Positions 1 through 11,123 of a stretch of DNA of 64,000 bases are shown piece after piece. The stretch's first letter is position 1; each line of letters opens with the position of its first letter. The position numbers were made by a program, and so were the translations under genes. Source of the DNA: Symbiodinium natans (Eukaryota > Sar > Dinophyceae > Suessiales > Symbiodiniaceae); the NCBI GenBank assembly GCA_905221605.1, contig CAJNDS010002546.1, positions 970,544 to 1,034,543 on the forward strand, in the 5' to 3' direction. The notes under the pieces are model-generated. The model was not told where the DNA came from and did not search any database. It was given only the letters and a program-made list of their open reading frames with translations.

Positions 1-2040
1 CAGGCTTGGCGATGTTGCCGAGATGGGAGGACGGGCCCGCGACTGTGAAAAGGGAGTTGTCTGGCGCGCCGTCCATTCCTCCAGTCGCCTGGCGGAGTCG
101 TGGCACAACAGGTCTTCCGGCGAAGTGCCCGCTTGCGTCGCCAGGTCCTGCAGTCACAGTTTCGAACCTTGGCGCAGGCAGCTTGTCGGCGTCTACTGGC
201 GTTTACTGGCCTCCGCCGTCTCACGACCCTGTGGTGACTGGCGTGGCGGCCTTCGCGGGCCCGGCGCAGCAGCGTCGTCCACTCGCCTCGTTGGAACGCC
301 TGCGCTCTGTCCAGCACTTGGCGGCCCGCACGCCTCATGTTCAGGCAAGCTTGTGAGCAGCATGCGCGGCGCGAGCACGAATAACGTCCACGCGCGGAAG
401 GCTTGTTGCTCGGGGTCGCGACCACGCGTTTCCTGAAGTCCTCGCAGCGCTTGCACAAGTGCGCCGGGTAGCATCCTGGATAGTCGGTGCGGGGTGGCGC
501 AACTCTTCCGCCAAGTCGACGCCGTCCAGCGTCGCCCACTGCACCGACGTGAAGCCCGGTGTAAGGCCCTGTGTTGGTGGACTGAGGACAAGGGACCTGG
601 TGGTTTAGCAGCCTCGCAAGGATTTAGGTCTAGACGAGGTCGCGTCGTCGAGCCTGAACGTGGGAGCACTCCAGGTGGAAGCCGGAGGCCACAACACTTC
701 CAGCATACTGTTCTTAGATGTTCTTAGCACGTCGCCCATATTCCCCGCGTTTTACTACCACACTACGGGTATATAGTAGGCTGGATCTCTTGTTGACTAC
801 TCATGTCGACGATTTCCTCTTTGGGCGTCGACACTCAGCGGAGATGAGATCCTGAATCGACACCTAGAGCGACTCGAGATCGGACGAGATCAAAAGACTC
901 CGTTTTTGCGGAAAGCAGTTCGATCAATCCGGAAATGATATTCGCCGAAGCGCTTGGAATCTTGGAACAAGCACATTGGCAGCTGAGGCGAACGGCTTCC
1001 TCACCCGGGTTGAAAGTGCTGAATACGCCCGTTAGTTGTTCTTGGAGGTGCTGAGCCCCGGCGTGAGGCTCATTGACACCAGCACTACCTGAAGAGCAAG
1101 ATCCTCGCCTTCACCGACGCCAAGAGTAAGGAAGCAACCCTCAACTGGGACAGCCGACAAGCGTGTCCGTATATTGGTGGTGCAGGTGACGGAGCTGCGA
1201 TGAAGAAAGCGAAGGCACTTTCGCAATTCGGGGCTGATACATCCCAAGATGCTCGCGGATGTGCTTGCGAAGCTTGCTTGAGAGCGTGAACCCTGCAGGA
1301 GGCCCCCAGAAAGCACCGCCGACAGGTCCCGCAAGACGATTCCCAGTATACGTCAGATGTTCCAAGTGTGAATTTGGCTCTGTTGCAGCCTTGAAGTTCT
1401 TAGCAGATCTCGAGGCCACCGTCCATGCCAGCGCTGCCAAGGATCAAGCCGAACCTCAACTTTGGGGCAGTACGATAGTACGAATTATGCTACAACTGCA
1501 TGTGTACTGTATGTTGTAGTATAGTATGCCCCAAGCCCCCTTGCTGGAAAATATGAATGGCCTCTCCACACATGGGAAGTGACGACCGACCCGAGACGTA
1601 GTATAATCAGGCGCGATTGCCTCACTCCATCGCCCTCCCCCGACCAGATGCCACATGCCACCTACCAAAGATATCCAACAGGCAGGGGTCTACAGTCTGC
1701 AGACATCAGCAGGAAAGTGAGTTCCTCCTCTTTTGCCTTTCGTGCTTCTACACCCGTTGCACTGTACAAGGGTGAATCTGAGCATGCCTTGCGACTTTGC
1801 GGAGTCCTTCTGACTCAACAGAGGCTAGCACTGCGACTATACAAGTTGCCGGCCTCGCAAAAGTGTCACGCATGCCACACCTGTGATTGTATCAAGGTCA
1901 ATGTGCAAAGGTTTTGCACGAGGGCGCAGAGTCCTTCGGACTCAACAAAATTGAAGGCCGAGCATCGTTTCTCTACAAGTTACCCAGCTCGCAAAAACAT
2001 GTAGCATGCCGCATCCGAGAAAGATTCCGCCTTTCCTGGC
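1..2040. other. Gene-poor flank downstream of the synthetase gene
   Basis: I see no gene I can support here. The first 700 bases are GC-rich with overlapping open frames on both strands, which is what GC-rich non-coding DNA produces. None of these frames shows a recognisable motif or a credible continuation across AG|G splice sites. The stretch ends at the stop codon of the minus-strand synthetase gene, so part of 1-2040 is presumably its 3' untranslated region. Confidence 0.5.
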
Positions 2041-3335
2041 TTAACTGCACTTCGCCATCGGCAACTTCGCTTTGCCCTGCAAGAGCGTGGGAGCGGGATG
2101 AGCGGGAGGCCCCCTCTCGAGGTCATCCAGGGCGGATGCAGGCGCACCCTCGTAGACAACACCAGGCTCCAGGTTGCTGCCCTTCCAGCTGAGACTCCCT
2201 GGACGCAACACCGCGCCATCTCCGGCATGGCACATTGCCACACTTGCACCTGACATGATGGTCACCCGATGCCCCACCGCGTAATGGGTGAACTTCAGGC
2301 GGAAGTCCTCGAAGGAATGGCATCTCACCTGTCCATCATAGTCCACCGTGACGTCATCCCCGATGTCCGTGAAGGGAGCGTCCACCAGCACCATCTCGTT
2401 CATGCAGAAGAACCGCTTGCCCACGCGCGCTCCAAGCAATCGCAGAACAGGAGCTTGCCAGCGGGTGCCGGCTGTCTGGAATGGCAGCTTGAAGACCCGC
2501 TGTTGGGCGGTGAGTGCCGTGAACCAACGCGTCACCGTGGTGGAGTAGTAGGCGTTGCTGTGGGGGGTGGATCCGTTGAAGAGCAGGTTGCCCAGCACCA
2601 CGGAGAAAAGGTACCAGGAGACCAATGCGAAGGCCACGTACACGAGGAGCAGGACAAGAACTTCCCAAGCTGCGGTGATCATGGGGCACAGGAGGCGGCT
2701 CGTCAGCATGGCGGAAGCCGTGACAGCGCCCTGCACGCCGCGGTACAAGAAGACGTCCAAGATGCTGGTGCTGAAATGGTGCCAGAAACGTGCCAGGCAG
2801 CTCGCCGCTTCGGGGCCCTGGTTCACTTTGCCTGCCAGGCATGCCCAAATATCCCCGCCCGCAACGTCCACAACACCCCGGGGTTGGGACTATGACTGGC
2901 TACTGGCTACAACTGCTGCAGCTGCCTTTATGTTACCTTGAGCTAACGAGTAAAGCAGCATCAAGGCCTGCAGCATTGCTTAGCCGGCGGAACTTCATGG
3001 CAGGGTTGCCGAAGTAGCCTTGGAACGGGCCACACAGAGCATACTGTTGAAGCATCGCTCTGTGAGAGGATTTTGGCCGGAAACAATTTCAGGGCAAGCT
3101 GCTCATGTTGGGTTCGGTCGGCCTCTTTGGCAGCCAGGTGCCCACTCCACAGAAGCTGCCCTCCGGCAGGCCCTCGGGCAAGTGGTTGTGGTTTCCCAAG
3201 AAGGTGTGATCGCCTTAGGCCCGCTCCGGACTCGAGGCTGAGAGTCCCGCTAGACAAGTGCGACAAACACCTAGACTGCTGAACTCTACACCCAAATGTT
3301 GCAGAAAGGGAGCGGGAGAGCGAGCGTGAGCGCGA

Positions 3336-3398
<63 letters not shown>

Positions 3399-6300
3399 GA
3401 GAGAGAGTGGGAGAGACAGAGGAAGAGAGAGAGTCTCTGGCAGGTCCTGCTGTCGGTCGGACATATGCAGACCCAGATTCTCAATTATGGAGGGTCTCGG
3501 GGTTGGAGATCTATGGAGCTATGGAGCTATTATAGGGTTTATCGTGTTTTGGAGGTCCAAGGTACGTCCTAAAACCTCAGCCTACTTATCCCGGTAGCCA
3601 GCCAAACCGCCGAGTGCGGACGGAAACTCGGTCGCGGCCAGGCAATTTCTCAAACTCATGCTGCTACAAACCCAATGTAAGATTCCTACAGTGGGTCACC
3701 GCCGAACTTGATTTGGGCCCCGAAACCTGGCCCCTTCGTGCGACACACGCAAACGCAGAAACTTTGAAACGGCCGAGTGGCTCATGTAGGTGATGCAAGG
3801 CACGTTGAACTTCCCCTGGTCGACATCCACGCTGGTCAAGATGTTGCCGGTGGCGAAGAAGCAGCCTTTGCCCACCACCAGCGTCTCCGGAAGGGTCACC
3901 TTTCAGGGAAGCAAAGGGAGCGTATTCAGCTTTTTGTTGTGTGCTTCTGCGGCAGCTCGCGGCCTGCAAGCCCATAGCGCATCCGTGTCCAAAGGTGGCA
4001 CCGCACATCCGGATGAAGGCAGGGACAATGGAAGCATCTGCTAGCATCTCTGACGCCTGCAGCACCATGGACATCTTCAAGGCGGCGATCTGCGCCCGGA
4101 TGCTGAGCAAGGAAGAGGTGAAGGGCGGCTTCACTTTGGGCAGAACCCGGCAGAGGACGACCGTTCCGCCGAGCTGGAGCACCTAAGACGCAAGAGATGC
4201 CACGCAAGTAAGCCTAACTGCATGCCACCGGACAAGAAAGGTCAACAAAACCCCAGCTCAAGAACAGCATATGCCTGGGTGCCGCACTGTGTTCAGCATG
4301 GAAGCCCCGAACGCGATGAGCGGAATCCATTTTAGCCGATCCATCATCTCTGTGGGCAGCACGTCCACGTGCTCCGGATACATGGACTCTTCCCTGACAA
4401 CTTCCTGAGGATCCCACGGATACGAACTGAGCAGCTGGAACACCAAAACGCCAATGAGCGGCATCAGCGCTTTGGGAAGGAGCAACATCCAGTAGGCTGT
4501 GGCAAAGAAGGCCGCGCGAATTCGAAAGCTTCGGACTTCTGCAGGGTCTGGCAACCTGCTGAGATCCTTCGGCCCGACAAATTGAGCAGGAACGCCACAC
4601 ACGCGGCCATCCACAAGCATGCCAGAAGGGACTGCTGACAAAGGCTCCACATAGCCCGCAGCTGCAATCTCACATCCCGGCTCCAAAGTGCAGTTGGGGC
4701 CCACATAGGCGCCTGCACCAACCTTAACGGGTTTCAGGACCATGCGCCTGCTGCCGTAGTTCACTGCGGTCAGGTGTCGAGGGCCATGGACGGTCGCCAA
4801 GTCACCGACTGAAACGAGGTCATACGCCACCACGCGAGCAGTGACCACTGAGGTCAATCGGACATCTGCGCCGAGGGCCCTCAAAGCCAGGTTGCGCAGA
4901 AACAAGAAGGCGATGTTGCTTCCCTGATGCGCATTCTGTCCGACGATGGTGCCCTTTGCCATGTGCTCTACCAGCCAATGACGCAGATAGAACAAGCTGT
5001 AGATGTCATGATCACCTGCCTTGTAGCGACCGATCAGAGACCACTTCACAGCCACCAAGATGAACACCCGAACGAACTGCTCCAACGTCAGCACAGCTAT
5101 CAGCAAGAGGAAAGTTTGCCAGACGGGCAGCATGAACGACAAAGGCAGCAGAACTCTTTCCGCAAGAAGCAGGCGGGACGCCACAAAGACCGGCTGCCCC
5201 AAAATGGCCAGGCCTTGCACCGCAGCGCACAGCACGGGCCAGCTGCGATTGCCGAAGCTCTCCGTTCCCTCTGCCTGGCTCTGTCCAAGGATGTAGGGAG
5301 CTAAAGATGAAGCCAAAGAAAGCAAGGAAGACGATCGAAGAGCTTGTGAACGGAGGCTTTCTGCAGTTCCTGCAGGAGCATACTTGGGAAACGACGGAAC
5401 TGCCGTGAACCCACCCTCCACTGGCAGCTGCAGGATCTTGCGCTGGCTCGCATGGCTCGCACCACAACGCGGAACTTTGTCATGCTCGCAGATCAGAAGC
5501 TCAGCCCGCATCTGCCGCAGCTGTTCAGCATCATAGGCCAGCAGCGTGGCTCCTCGGGCCAAGATGCTCCAAGTGCTGAGGATGTCGCCTGCCGTGCCCG
5601 CTATGGTGAGGCTGGAGACGCGCCCGCCTTCCACGACTGGGCGCCAAGCGGCGAGCGCTTGCAGCACGGCGCGGTGCGATGCAGGGACTGCGCACTGCAC
5701 GCCTCCCCTCACTTCCAGGGCAACGCAGCAAACGTCGTCACCTTGCATGGCCCTTCTGGCCTTGGGCGGCTGCGACAGCAGGGAACCCACTGCGCTCGCA
5801 TCGAGAAGGCTCATCTGGGAGGAAGCGTCGCAAAGCTTGGCCAGCTGACCCCAGCTGCTGTCATCGGAGCTGGCCAAGACGAAATCCGGCTTCAGCACTT
5901 CGATCTGCTCCGCACAATCCGGTCCGAGAAGGCTGAAGACGCACCCTTCACGGAGAACCCCCAACATGGCACCCAGCCTAGTCATGGACTCCAGGTATAT
6001 TGCCACGACGCTTCCCCTGAAAGGCTTGGCTTCATGCAAGAGCCGCTGATAGGCCATCATCTGACGACGCAGCTGCAAGTAGCTCAATGACTCATGGCTC
6101 CCCTCGAGGCAGACGGCGTGGGGGTGCTCCTTCACAGCCTCAAGGAAGGAATCCAGCAGGTCCGGTTCCAGGCTCACTTCGTCCTCAGAGTCTGATTCTG
6201 CTGACTGCTCAGCAAGAGCGGCGGCCAACGATCGAACCGTGGGGCGGTCAAAGAGCATCTGAAGGTCGATCTTCTGCAGCCTCGGCTTGGACCTCATCTG

Positions 6301-8613
6301 AGAGATCAGTCGTCCGAAACCTCCGGAGTCGACGCCGAGATCCTCCATGAAATGCGAGTCCCGGCTCCACTCCGGGACGTTCAGCTGCGGAGCCAAGCAG
6401 GCTGCGATTTCGAGCTCGAGATCTGACACCCCGGTCTTATCGAAGGCCTCCCAGCCATCTTTCTTCACCTCCGCATTCATCTCCTCATCCAGAGGAACCA
6501 CATTCCGCAAGAGCTTTCCGGAGGCGTTGAACTTCCAGGCATCGTTCTCTACGATCTTCACCTGGCTCAGAACGTAGCCCCGGCCCAGCGACGCAGCCGT
6601 CGCTTTCAGCTCCGCCTCCGAAACATCCCCTGAAGTTCCTGAAGCCAGCAGCACCAAACTCTGGCCGTCCAGAACACGAGCCTCGCAGTTCGGTCGCCAC
6701 GAACTTCAACAGTCTTACTAACTTCAATAGTCTCATTGCAGTCTTACAGCTACAAAAGGCCTCGCAGTGCTTCACCGCCGGCAACTCCACGATGGCCTGC
6801 TCCAAGGCTTCCAGCTCGATCCGAATGCCGCGCACCTTCACCTGGAAAAAAGCTTTGAGACAAAAATAAGCAAACTAAGCAATTATAAGTAACCTAAGCA
6901 ATCCAAAAAAGAACGCTCTCTCTCTCACACACACACACACACTCATCAGGGGGGGTGTCCCTTCTTCAGAAAGAAGGGCCGTCGCCTGCCAGTCCACTCG
7001 GCCGTGGTAGTGGATCCGCCCAGACTCATCGCGGAGCGCCAGGTCTCCGGTGTTGTAGACACGGCCGATGCCCGGCAACTCCAGGAACTTGGCCTTGGTC
7101 TTCTCCTCCTCTTCGAGATAGCCGCGGGCCAGACCGATGCCCCCCACGAAGAGCACGCCGCGCTCTCCATCCGCTTTCCGTTCCAGCGTCTCGGGGTCCA
7201 GGATGTGGCACGTGTAGGTGGGCAGCTCGGCGCCGATGGTGATGATCTCGTCGGGCTTCACGTAGGCGCCCGTGCAAACCACCGAGATCTCCGAGGGCCC
7301 GTAGCTGTTGAAGAGGCGACGGCCTGGGGCCCAAGTGGACACGACGTCCGCTCCCAGCGCCTCTCCTCCGACGTCCAGGATTCTCAGGTGCGGAAGCCCT
7401 GCGGAGCTTCTTGAGACGTCGGCTCCGCCCCCAGCCATGGTGCGCAAGTGCGAGGGCACCACGCTCATGCCGGTGATCATCCGGTCCTTCAGCCAGACTT
7501 GCATGTCCGGGCCCGACTTCTTGATCATATCCGGGCAAGTGACACTCGTGGCTCCCACCGACATGGTGCCGTAGACTTCGATGATGTGCACGTCCCAGGA
7601 CATGGAAGCAACCTGAGCAAACCGATCATGAGGGCCAAGACCCACATACCTCCCCCAGATGCGCACCACGTTCAAGGCCGACTTGTGGCGGATCATTACA
7701 GCCTTGGGCTTTCCCGTCGACCCACTTGTGAAGATCAGGTAAGCCAACCTATCCAGATCATCTGGGTCATGCTTGGCAGCTGGGAGCATGCCCCGGCTGT
7801 CCGCCTTCTTCAAGGCCAAGTCAGCATCGATGACAACGCGGGGGAAGTCGCCCAAAGTCGCAGCAACGTCCGTGAGAGCGAGTCGCTTCAAGACGGCGGC
7901 GGAGGAAATCATCACTGGCGGGCGAGAGACTTCCACCCAACTTCGAAGCTTCTCCACGGGCTCTCCAACGTCGAAGGCGTTGTACGCACACCCCTCCAGC
8001 ATCACGGCGTGGACGGCTGCGATGCTCTTCACGCCTCGGTCAAGCACGATGGTCACCACGTGCTCGTCCGATCTGCGCTGGTGGGCTTCCGGCTCCTCGC
8101 CTGGCGACGCGCTCGGGAGGTCCAAAGAAGCCAAGGCCTTTCGCAGGACTTTGCGGATCGAGTTCGCCATGCGAGCGACCTGAAGGAGCCAGACCGGAGC
8201 AAAACAGATCTACATCATTCTACATTTATGCCCATGCATGTGGAGCCCAGCCCATCGGCTAACTTCAGGAAAAGCCTTCCGAGTACAGGCCCACACATGC
8301 TCGTGCTGGTAGCAACGTGGAGTACTCTCTAGTTTCCTGGATGACTTGGCACGCAGACAACACAACACAGCCCGAATGCAATTTGGGACAACGATGGACA
8401 TTTCCCGCTCGAAGCTTTGGGCTAGGGTGGGGCGGCCTGCGCGAAGGTGTAGCTTTCGCCCTCGACTTCCAGGCAGACGCGGTCCGGAGTTGCTTCTGCA
8501 GCTGTCAAGAGAAGTTCGGCCAGGTTGGTCTCGATCCCGGGCATGCACTGTTGTCCGCACACATCAACCAGCGACAGCTCTTCGAGAGATGGCACAGCGT
8601 CGATCACAGCCAT
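2041..8613 (-). CDS. Pls-type single-module peptide synthetase (A-T-membrane/beta-helix), nine exons
   Basis: Reconstructed exons, in minus-strand order: 8613-8437, 8179-6986, 6841-6761, 6681-4288, 4182-3964, 3899-3755, 3213-3103, 3018-2968 and 2831-2041. Together they give about 1,720 codons with every phase consistent. The adenylation domain shows A3 (TSGSTGKPK), A5 (NSYGPSE), A7 (YNTGDL), A8 (GRVDWQVKVRGIRIEL) and A10 (NASGK), and keeps the Asp of A4 and the A10 lysine used by amino-acid-activating domains. The carrier motif DLGVDS has its attachment serine near 6326. Then come a degenerate second adenylation half and three blocks of membrane helices plus hexapeptide-like beta-helix, the layout of bacterial poly-epsilon-lysine synthetase (Pls/PosA type, TIGR02353). 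Block ends read CGVPAQ, YFGNPAMKFRR and SLSWKG. The family makes isopeptide-linked amino-acid homopolymers at the membrane; the substrate here is unknown. The 5' end is uncertain: the frame is open to 8847 and ATG 8613 is my choice. Family assignment is firm, exact splice sites less so. Confidence 0.8.
3338..3413. repeat. (GA)n microsatellite inside a synthetase intron
   Basis: A nearly uninterrupted GA dinucleotide tract with a few G interruptions. It lies within the 541-nt intron 3214-3754 of the synthetase gene. Serine/leucine-rich and arginine/glutamate-rich open frames over it are artefacts of the repeat. Confidence 0.9.
5457..6147 (-). other. Degenerate second adenylation half-domain inside the synthetase
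   Basis: Right after the carrier domain the protein again follows the adenylation N-terminal pattern. An A1-like ESLSYLQLRRQ is followed by an A2-like LGVLREGCVFSLLGPD, and an A3-like stretch ends in VPASHRAVLQAL, matching the SHRALVNLL part of normal A3. The phosphate-binding TSGSTGKPK core is replaced by residues around EVRGGVQ. An A4-like segment ending SILARGATLLAY follows, then homology stops and the membrane part begins. It therefore looks like a catalytically dead, C-terminally truncated duplicate kept in frame, perhaps as a spacer or scaffold. Bacterial Pls proteins as I know them lack it. Confidence 0.55.
6682..6760 (-). other. 79-nt GC-AG intron flanked by a 10-bp direct repeat (introner-like)
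   Basis: The adenylation reading frame is broken here. It is restored exactly by removing 79 nt lying between two copies of ACTGCGAGGC on the minus strand (plus coordinates 6759-6768 and 6680-6689). Cutting inside the repeat gives a GC donor and an AG|G acceptor, and joins KHCEA to RVLDGQ in frame. One repeat copy survives in the mRNA, as expected for an intron born by insertion with target-site duplication. A 79-nt length is not a multiple of three, so the segment cannot simply be translated. Confidence 0.65.
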
Positions 8614-9430
8614 TGCGACTTTACAAGCGAAGCTGTAGATCGAGGTGTTGAGAGGTGCGCGGGGCGGGGACTGCAAATTGCTTGAGCCGAGATGCACGAA
8701 GGCATATGACTCCAAACGAGGCCTCAAAGCCACCGAACCCTGGCTGCACTGGTTGGAAGATAGGGGTGCCCATTCAGCCATCACAACAAGGCTCTGACCA
8801 ACAATGGCGCTGCTTGTGGCTCGATGTTCTACGACACGCACGGACATCGCGTAACAGGTGCAGGTTTCAGCTTACAGGTGATATGAAAGGGAAAGGCTTG
8901 ACGAGTCTGCCTGTCAGCCGAGCAGCCTACAGAGAGCGTGATCCTAGACGCGCGTGCCCGTGAATGTCTTCCCTTGGAGTGTTGTGGAAACAGCTAGCCA
9001 GGGATGTTCGTATGTACCGTATGTGTGTATGGAGCCATCTCGGCAGTTTCACCAGGAACTCAAGCGATCGGAAGGCCCCAACATGTCAAGAATGACTGCT
9101 CAGCCAGGCTAAACTCTGAAGATCTGCGCGTTACAGGGGTCGAGCTTGTGAATTGCCGCGCAGCCAGACACTCGTCAGGGCCGGGCAACCGTCTTCAGCG
9201 GCATCTTTCAAGCTCGGAGACAAGCGCATCCAAAATGCCATGGGGGCCTTCCATGCCGCGTGCCATGTTTTGTAGGACAGTTCCAGGGAATCACCGCACA
9301 CCATGTCATAGAGACAAACAAAGGGCGTGACCTTCATGGGAAGGCAATGTCATGTGAACCTGGATTAAAACGAGGGCGTTATCTACACGGGAGCCCTGCA
9401 TGGGAGTGCTATGTCACGTTGGTCTCAAAC
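8614..9430. other. 5' flank of the synthetase gene, no other gene seen
   Basis: The synthetase frame stays open to 8847, so additional N-terminal coding sequence or a 5' exon may lie in the first part. Beyond that I see no motif, no TATA-type element and no other ORF worth reporting. Dinoflagellates generally lack obvious core promoters, so their absence is uninformative. Confidence 0.4.
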
Positions 9431-9439
9431 CAAGGGGCG

Positions 9440-9975
9440 TGACATACACAGGGCATGTTGACTTCGGAGACAAGGAAAGGGCGTGACACACACAAGTGGC
9501 CATGTTGACTTCGGAGAAAAACACAGGGCGTGACATACACAAGTGGCGATCTTGACTTCGAAGACAGACATACACAAGTGGCCAGGGCGTGGCGTACACA
9601 AGTGGCCATGTTGACTTCGGAGACAAACACAGTCACGAGCGGCCATGTTGACTTCGGAGAAAAACACAGGGCGGGAGAAAAACACAGGGCGTGACAAAAG
9701 CGTGACATACACAAGTGGCCATGTCATGTTGACTTCGCAGAAAAACACAGGGTGTGACATACACAAGTGGCCATGTTGACTTCGGGGAAAAACACAGGGC
9801 GTGACACACGAGCGGCCATGTTGACTTCGGACAAAAGCACAGGGCGTGACGTACACAAGTGGCCATGCCGACTTCGGGAAAAACACAGGGCGCGACACAC
9901 AACCGGCCATGTTGACTTCGGAGAAAAACACAGGGCGTGACATACACAAGTGACCATGTTGACTTCGAGAAAAGC
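9440..9975. repeat. 47-bp minisatellite, about 11 degenerate copies
   Basis: A unit of about 47 bp recurs about eleven times. It contains CATGTTGACTTCGGAGA, then AAACACAGGGCGTGACA, then TACACAAGTGG. Some copies are shortened (around 9551 and 9650) and one carries GACTTCGCAG. The long minus-strand frames made of repeated CHALCFSPKS-like peptides are by-products of the repeat, because the unit is not a multiple of three and shows no purifying pattern. Confidence 0.9.
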
Positions 9976-10664
9976 ACATGCTTACCTGGACACCCCTTCT
10001 CGGGCCGATGGCCGGTCTTTTCTATTGTTGAAAGTCAGGCATGAGAGAGATAGGGGGGCTGTCCCAAATAGAAACTTTCTTAGGAAGCTTTCTAGAATAA
10101 TTTTGGAAGAAGCCTACAGGCGTGAGTCCTTCCGAAGGAAGGGTCTTAGCCTTAGAACAACCCCCAGACTATGCGAACCAGCATCTGTACAGCGCCACGC
10201 AGGCTTTCATTACAGCCCTCGACCAAACTTTGGACGAAAAGCTGCAGCTGGCTCCCTCAGCCCGAAGCTTCGAGGCTGCTTGTGAGTTTTTTTCTATTTT
10301 ACAAAAAACAATTCACAGCTTCTATACCAAAAAAGTTCACAAGTAGGCCAAAGGGTCTGTAAAACCTGACAGCCGCCCTGCCAAATTGAGACCTGGGTGA
10401 TGAAACCTGCTCTCCCGCAGCTATTGCAGGCAGTTGCAAAGACCAGCACGGGAACTTCTGCAGGGGCTCCCTACTCCTCAAGCATCCTGAACCCTTAACA
10501 CTCGGGTGGACTCTCCATTTTTGTATCCTAAAACCTTAAGATCCTGGACCCTGAAACTCGGGTCTACTCTGCATTAGTGGACAATGGGGGAATGCATGCA
10601 GCTCAGTGCCGGCGCAGCTGTGGGCAAACTGGCGACCTCGGTCTGCCAGGGCTTCGGGTTTGGG
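9976..10664. other. Spacer without recognisable gene
   Basis: Short plus-strand frames occur at 9950-10362 but none has a recognisable domain or splice continuation. I see no RNA gene or mobile element here. Confidence 0.4.
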
Positions 10665-10870
10665 GCTTGGGGCTTGAGGCTTGGGGCTTGGGGTTTGGGG
10701 TTTGGGGTTTGGGGTTTGGGGCTTGGGCCTTGGGGTTTGGGGTTTGGGGTTTGGGGTTTGGGGTTTGGGGTTTGGGGTTTGGGGTTTGGACCTTGGGGTT
10801 TGGGCTTTGGGGTTTGGGGCTTGGGGTTTGAGGTTTGGGGCCTGCGGTTTGGGGCTAGGGGCTTGGGGTA
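10665..10870. repeat. Degenerate (GGGGTTT)n tract
   Basis: About 25 units of seven bases, GGGGTTT with GGGGCTT and GGACCTT variants, all G-rich on the plus strand. It resembles a telomere-type repeat with an extra G and could form G-quadruplexes. It precedes a CCCTAAA tract of opposite strand polarity at 10985. Tryptophan/glycine-rich frames over it are artefacts. Confidence 0.9.
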
Positions 10871-10984
10871 CACAACAAACATCAAACATGGTCCGGGTTG
10901 GAGGCCGCAAAGAGGAGAACAATAAGGTTATAGTTAACTGCACGCAACTGACGTGGAGGGCTGTTCGCGGAGCTATTCCGGAGC

Positions 10985-11123
10985 ATGACCCTAAAACCCT
11001 AAACCCTAAACCCTAAACACTAAACCCTAAACCCTAAACCCGAAACCCGAAACCCGAAACCCGAAACCCTAAACCCTAAACCCTAAACCCTAAACCCTAA
11101 ACCCTAAACCCTAAACCCTAAAC
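10985..11123. repeat. Interstitial telomere-type (CCCTAAA)n tract
   Basis: About 19 heptamers of CCCTAAA, with a patch of CCCGAAA variants near 11040-11060. On the minus strand this reads TTTAGGG and abuts the end of an ankyrin-repeat exon. The probable splice donor GT at 11123-11122 is the first base pair of the tract. Confidence 0.95.

Noticed and set aside
2269-2941. Plus-strand ORFs of over 120 codons
   Set aside because: Antisense shadows of the last synthetase exon, which shows clear family motifs on the minus strand.
3215-3535. Serine/leucine- and arginine/glutamate-rich ORFs over a GA tract
   Set aside because: They exist only because a (GA)n repeat has no stops in several frames. 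The tract lies in an intron of the synthetase gene.
9409-9979. Long minus-strand ORFs with repeated CHALCFSPKSTW-like peptides
   Set aside because: Product of the 47-bp minisatellite. Unit length is not a multiple of three and all three frames look equally repetitive.
10536-11016. Proline- or tryptophan/glycine-repeat ORFs on both strands
   Set aside because: Translation artefacts of the GGGGTTT heptamer repeat.
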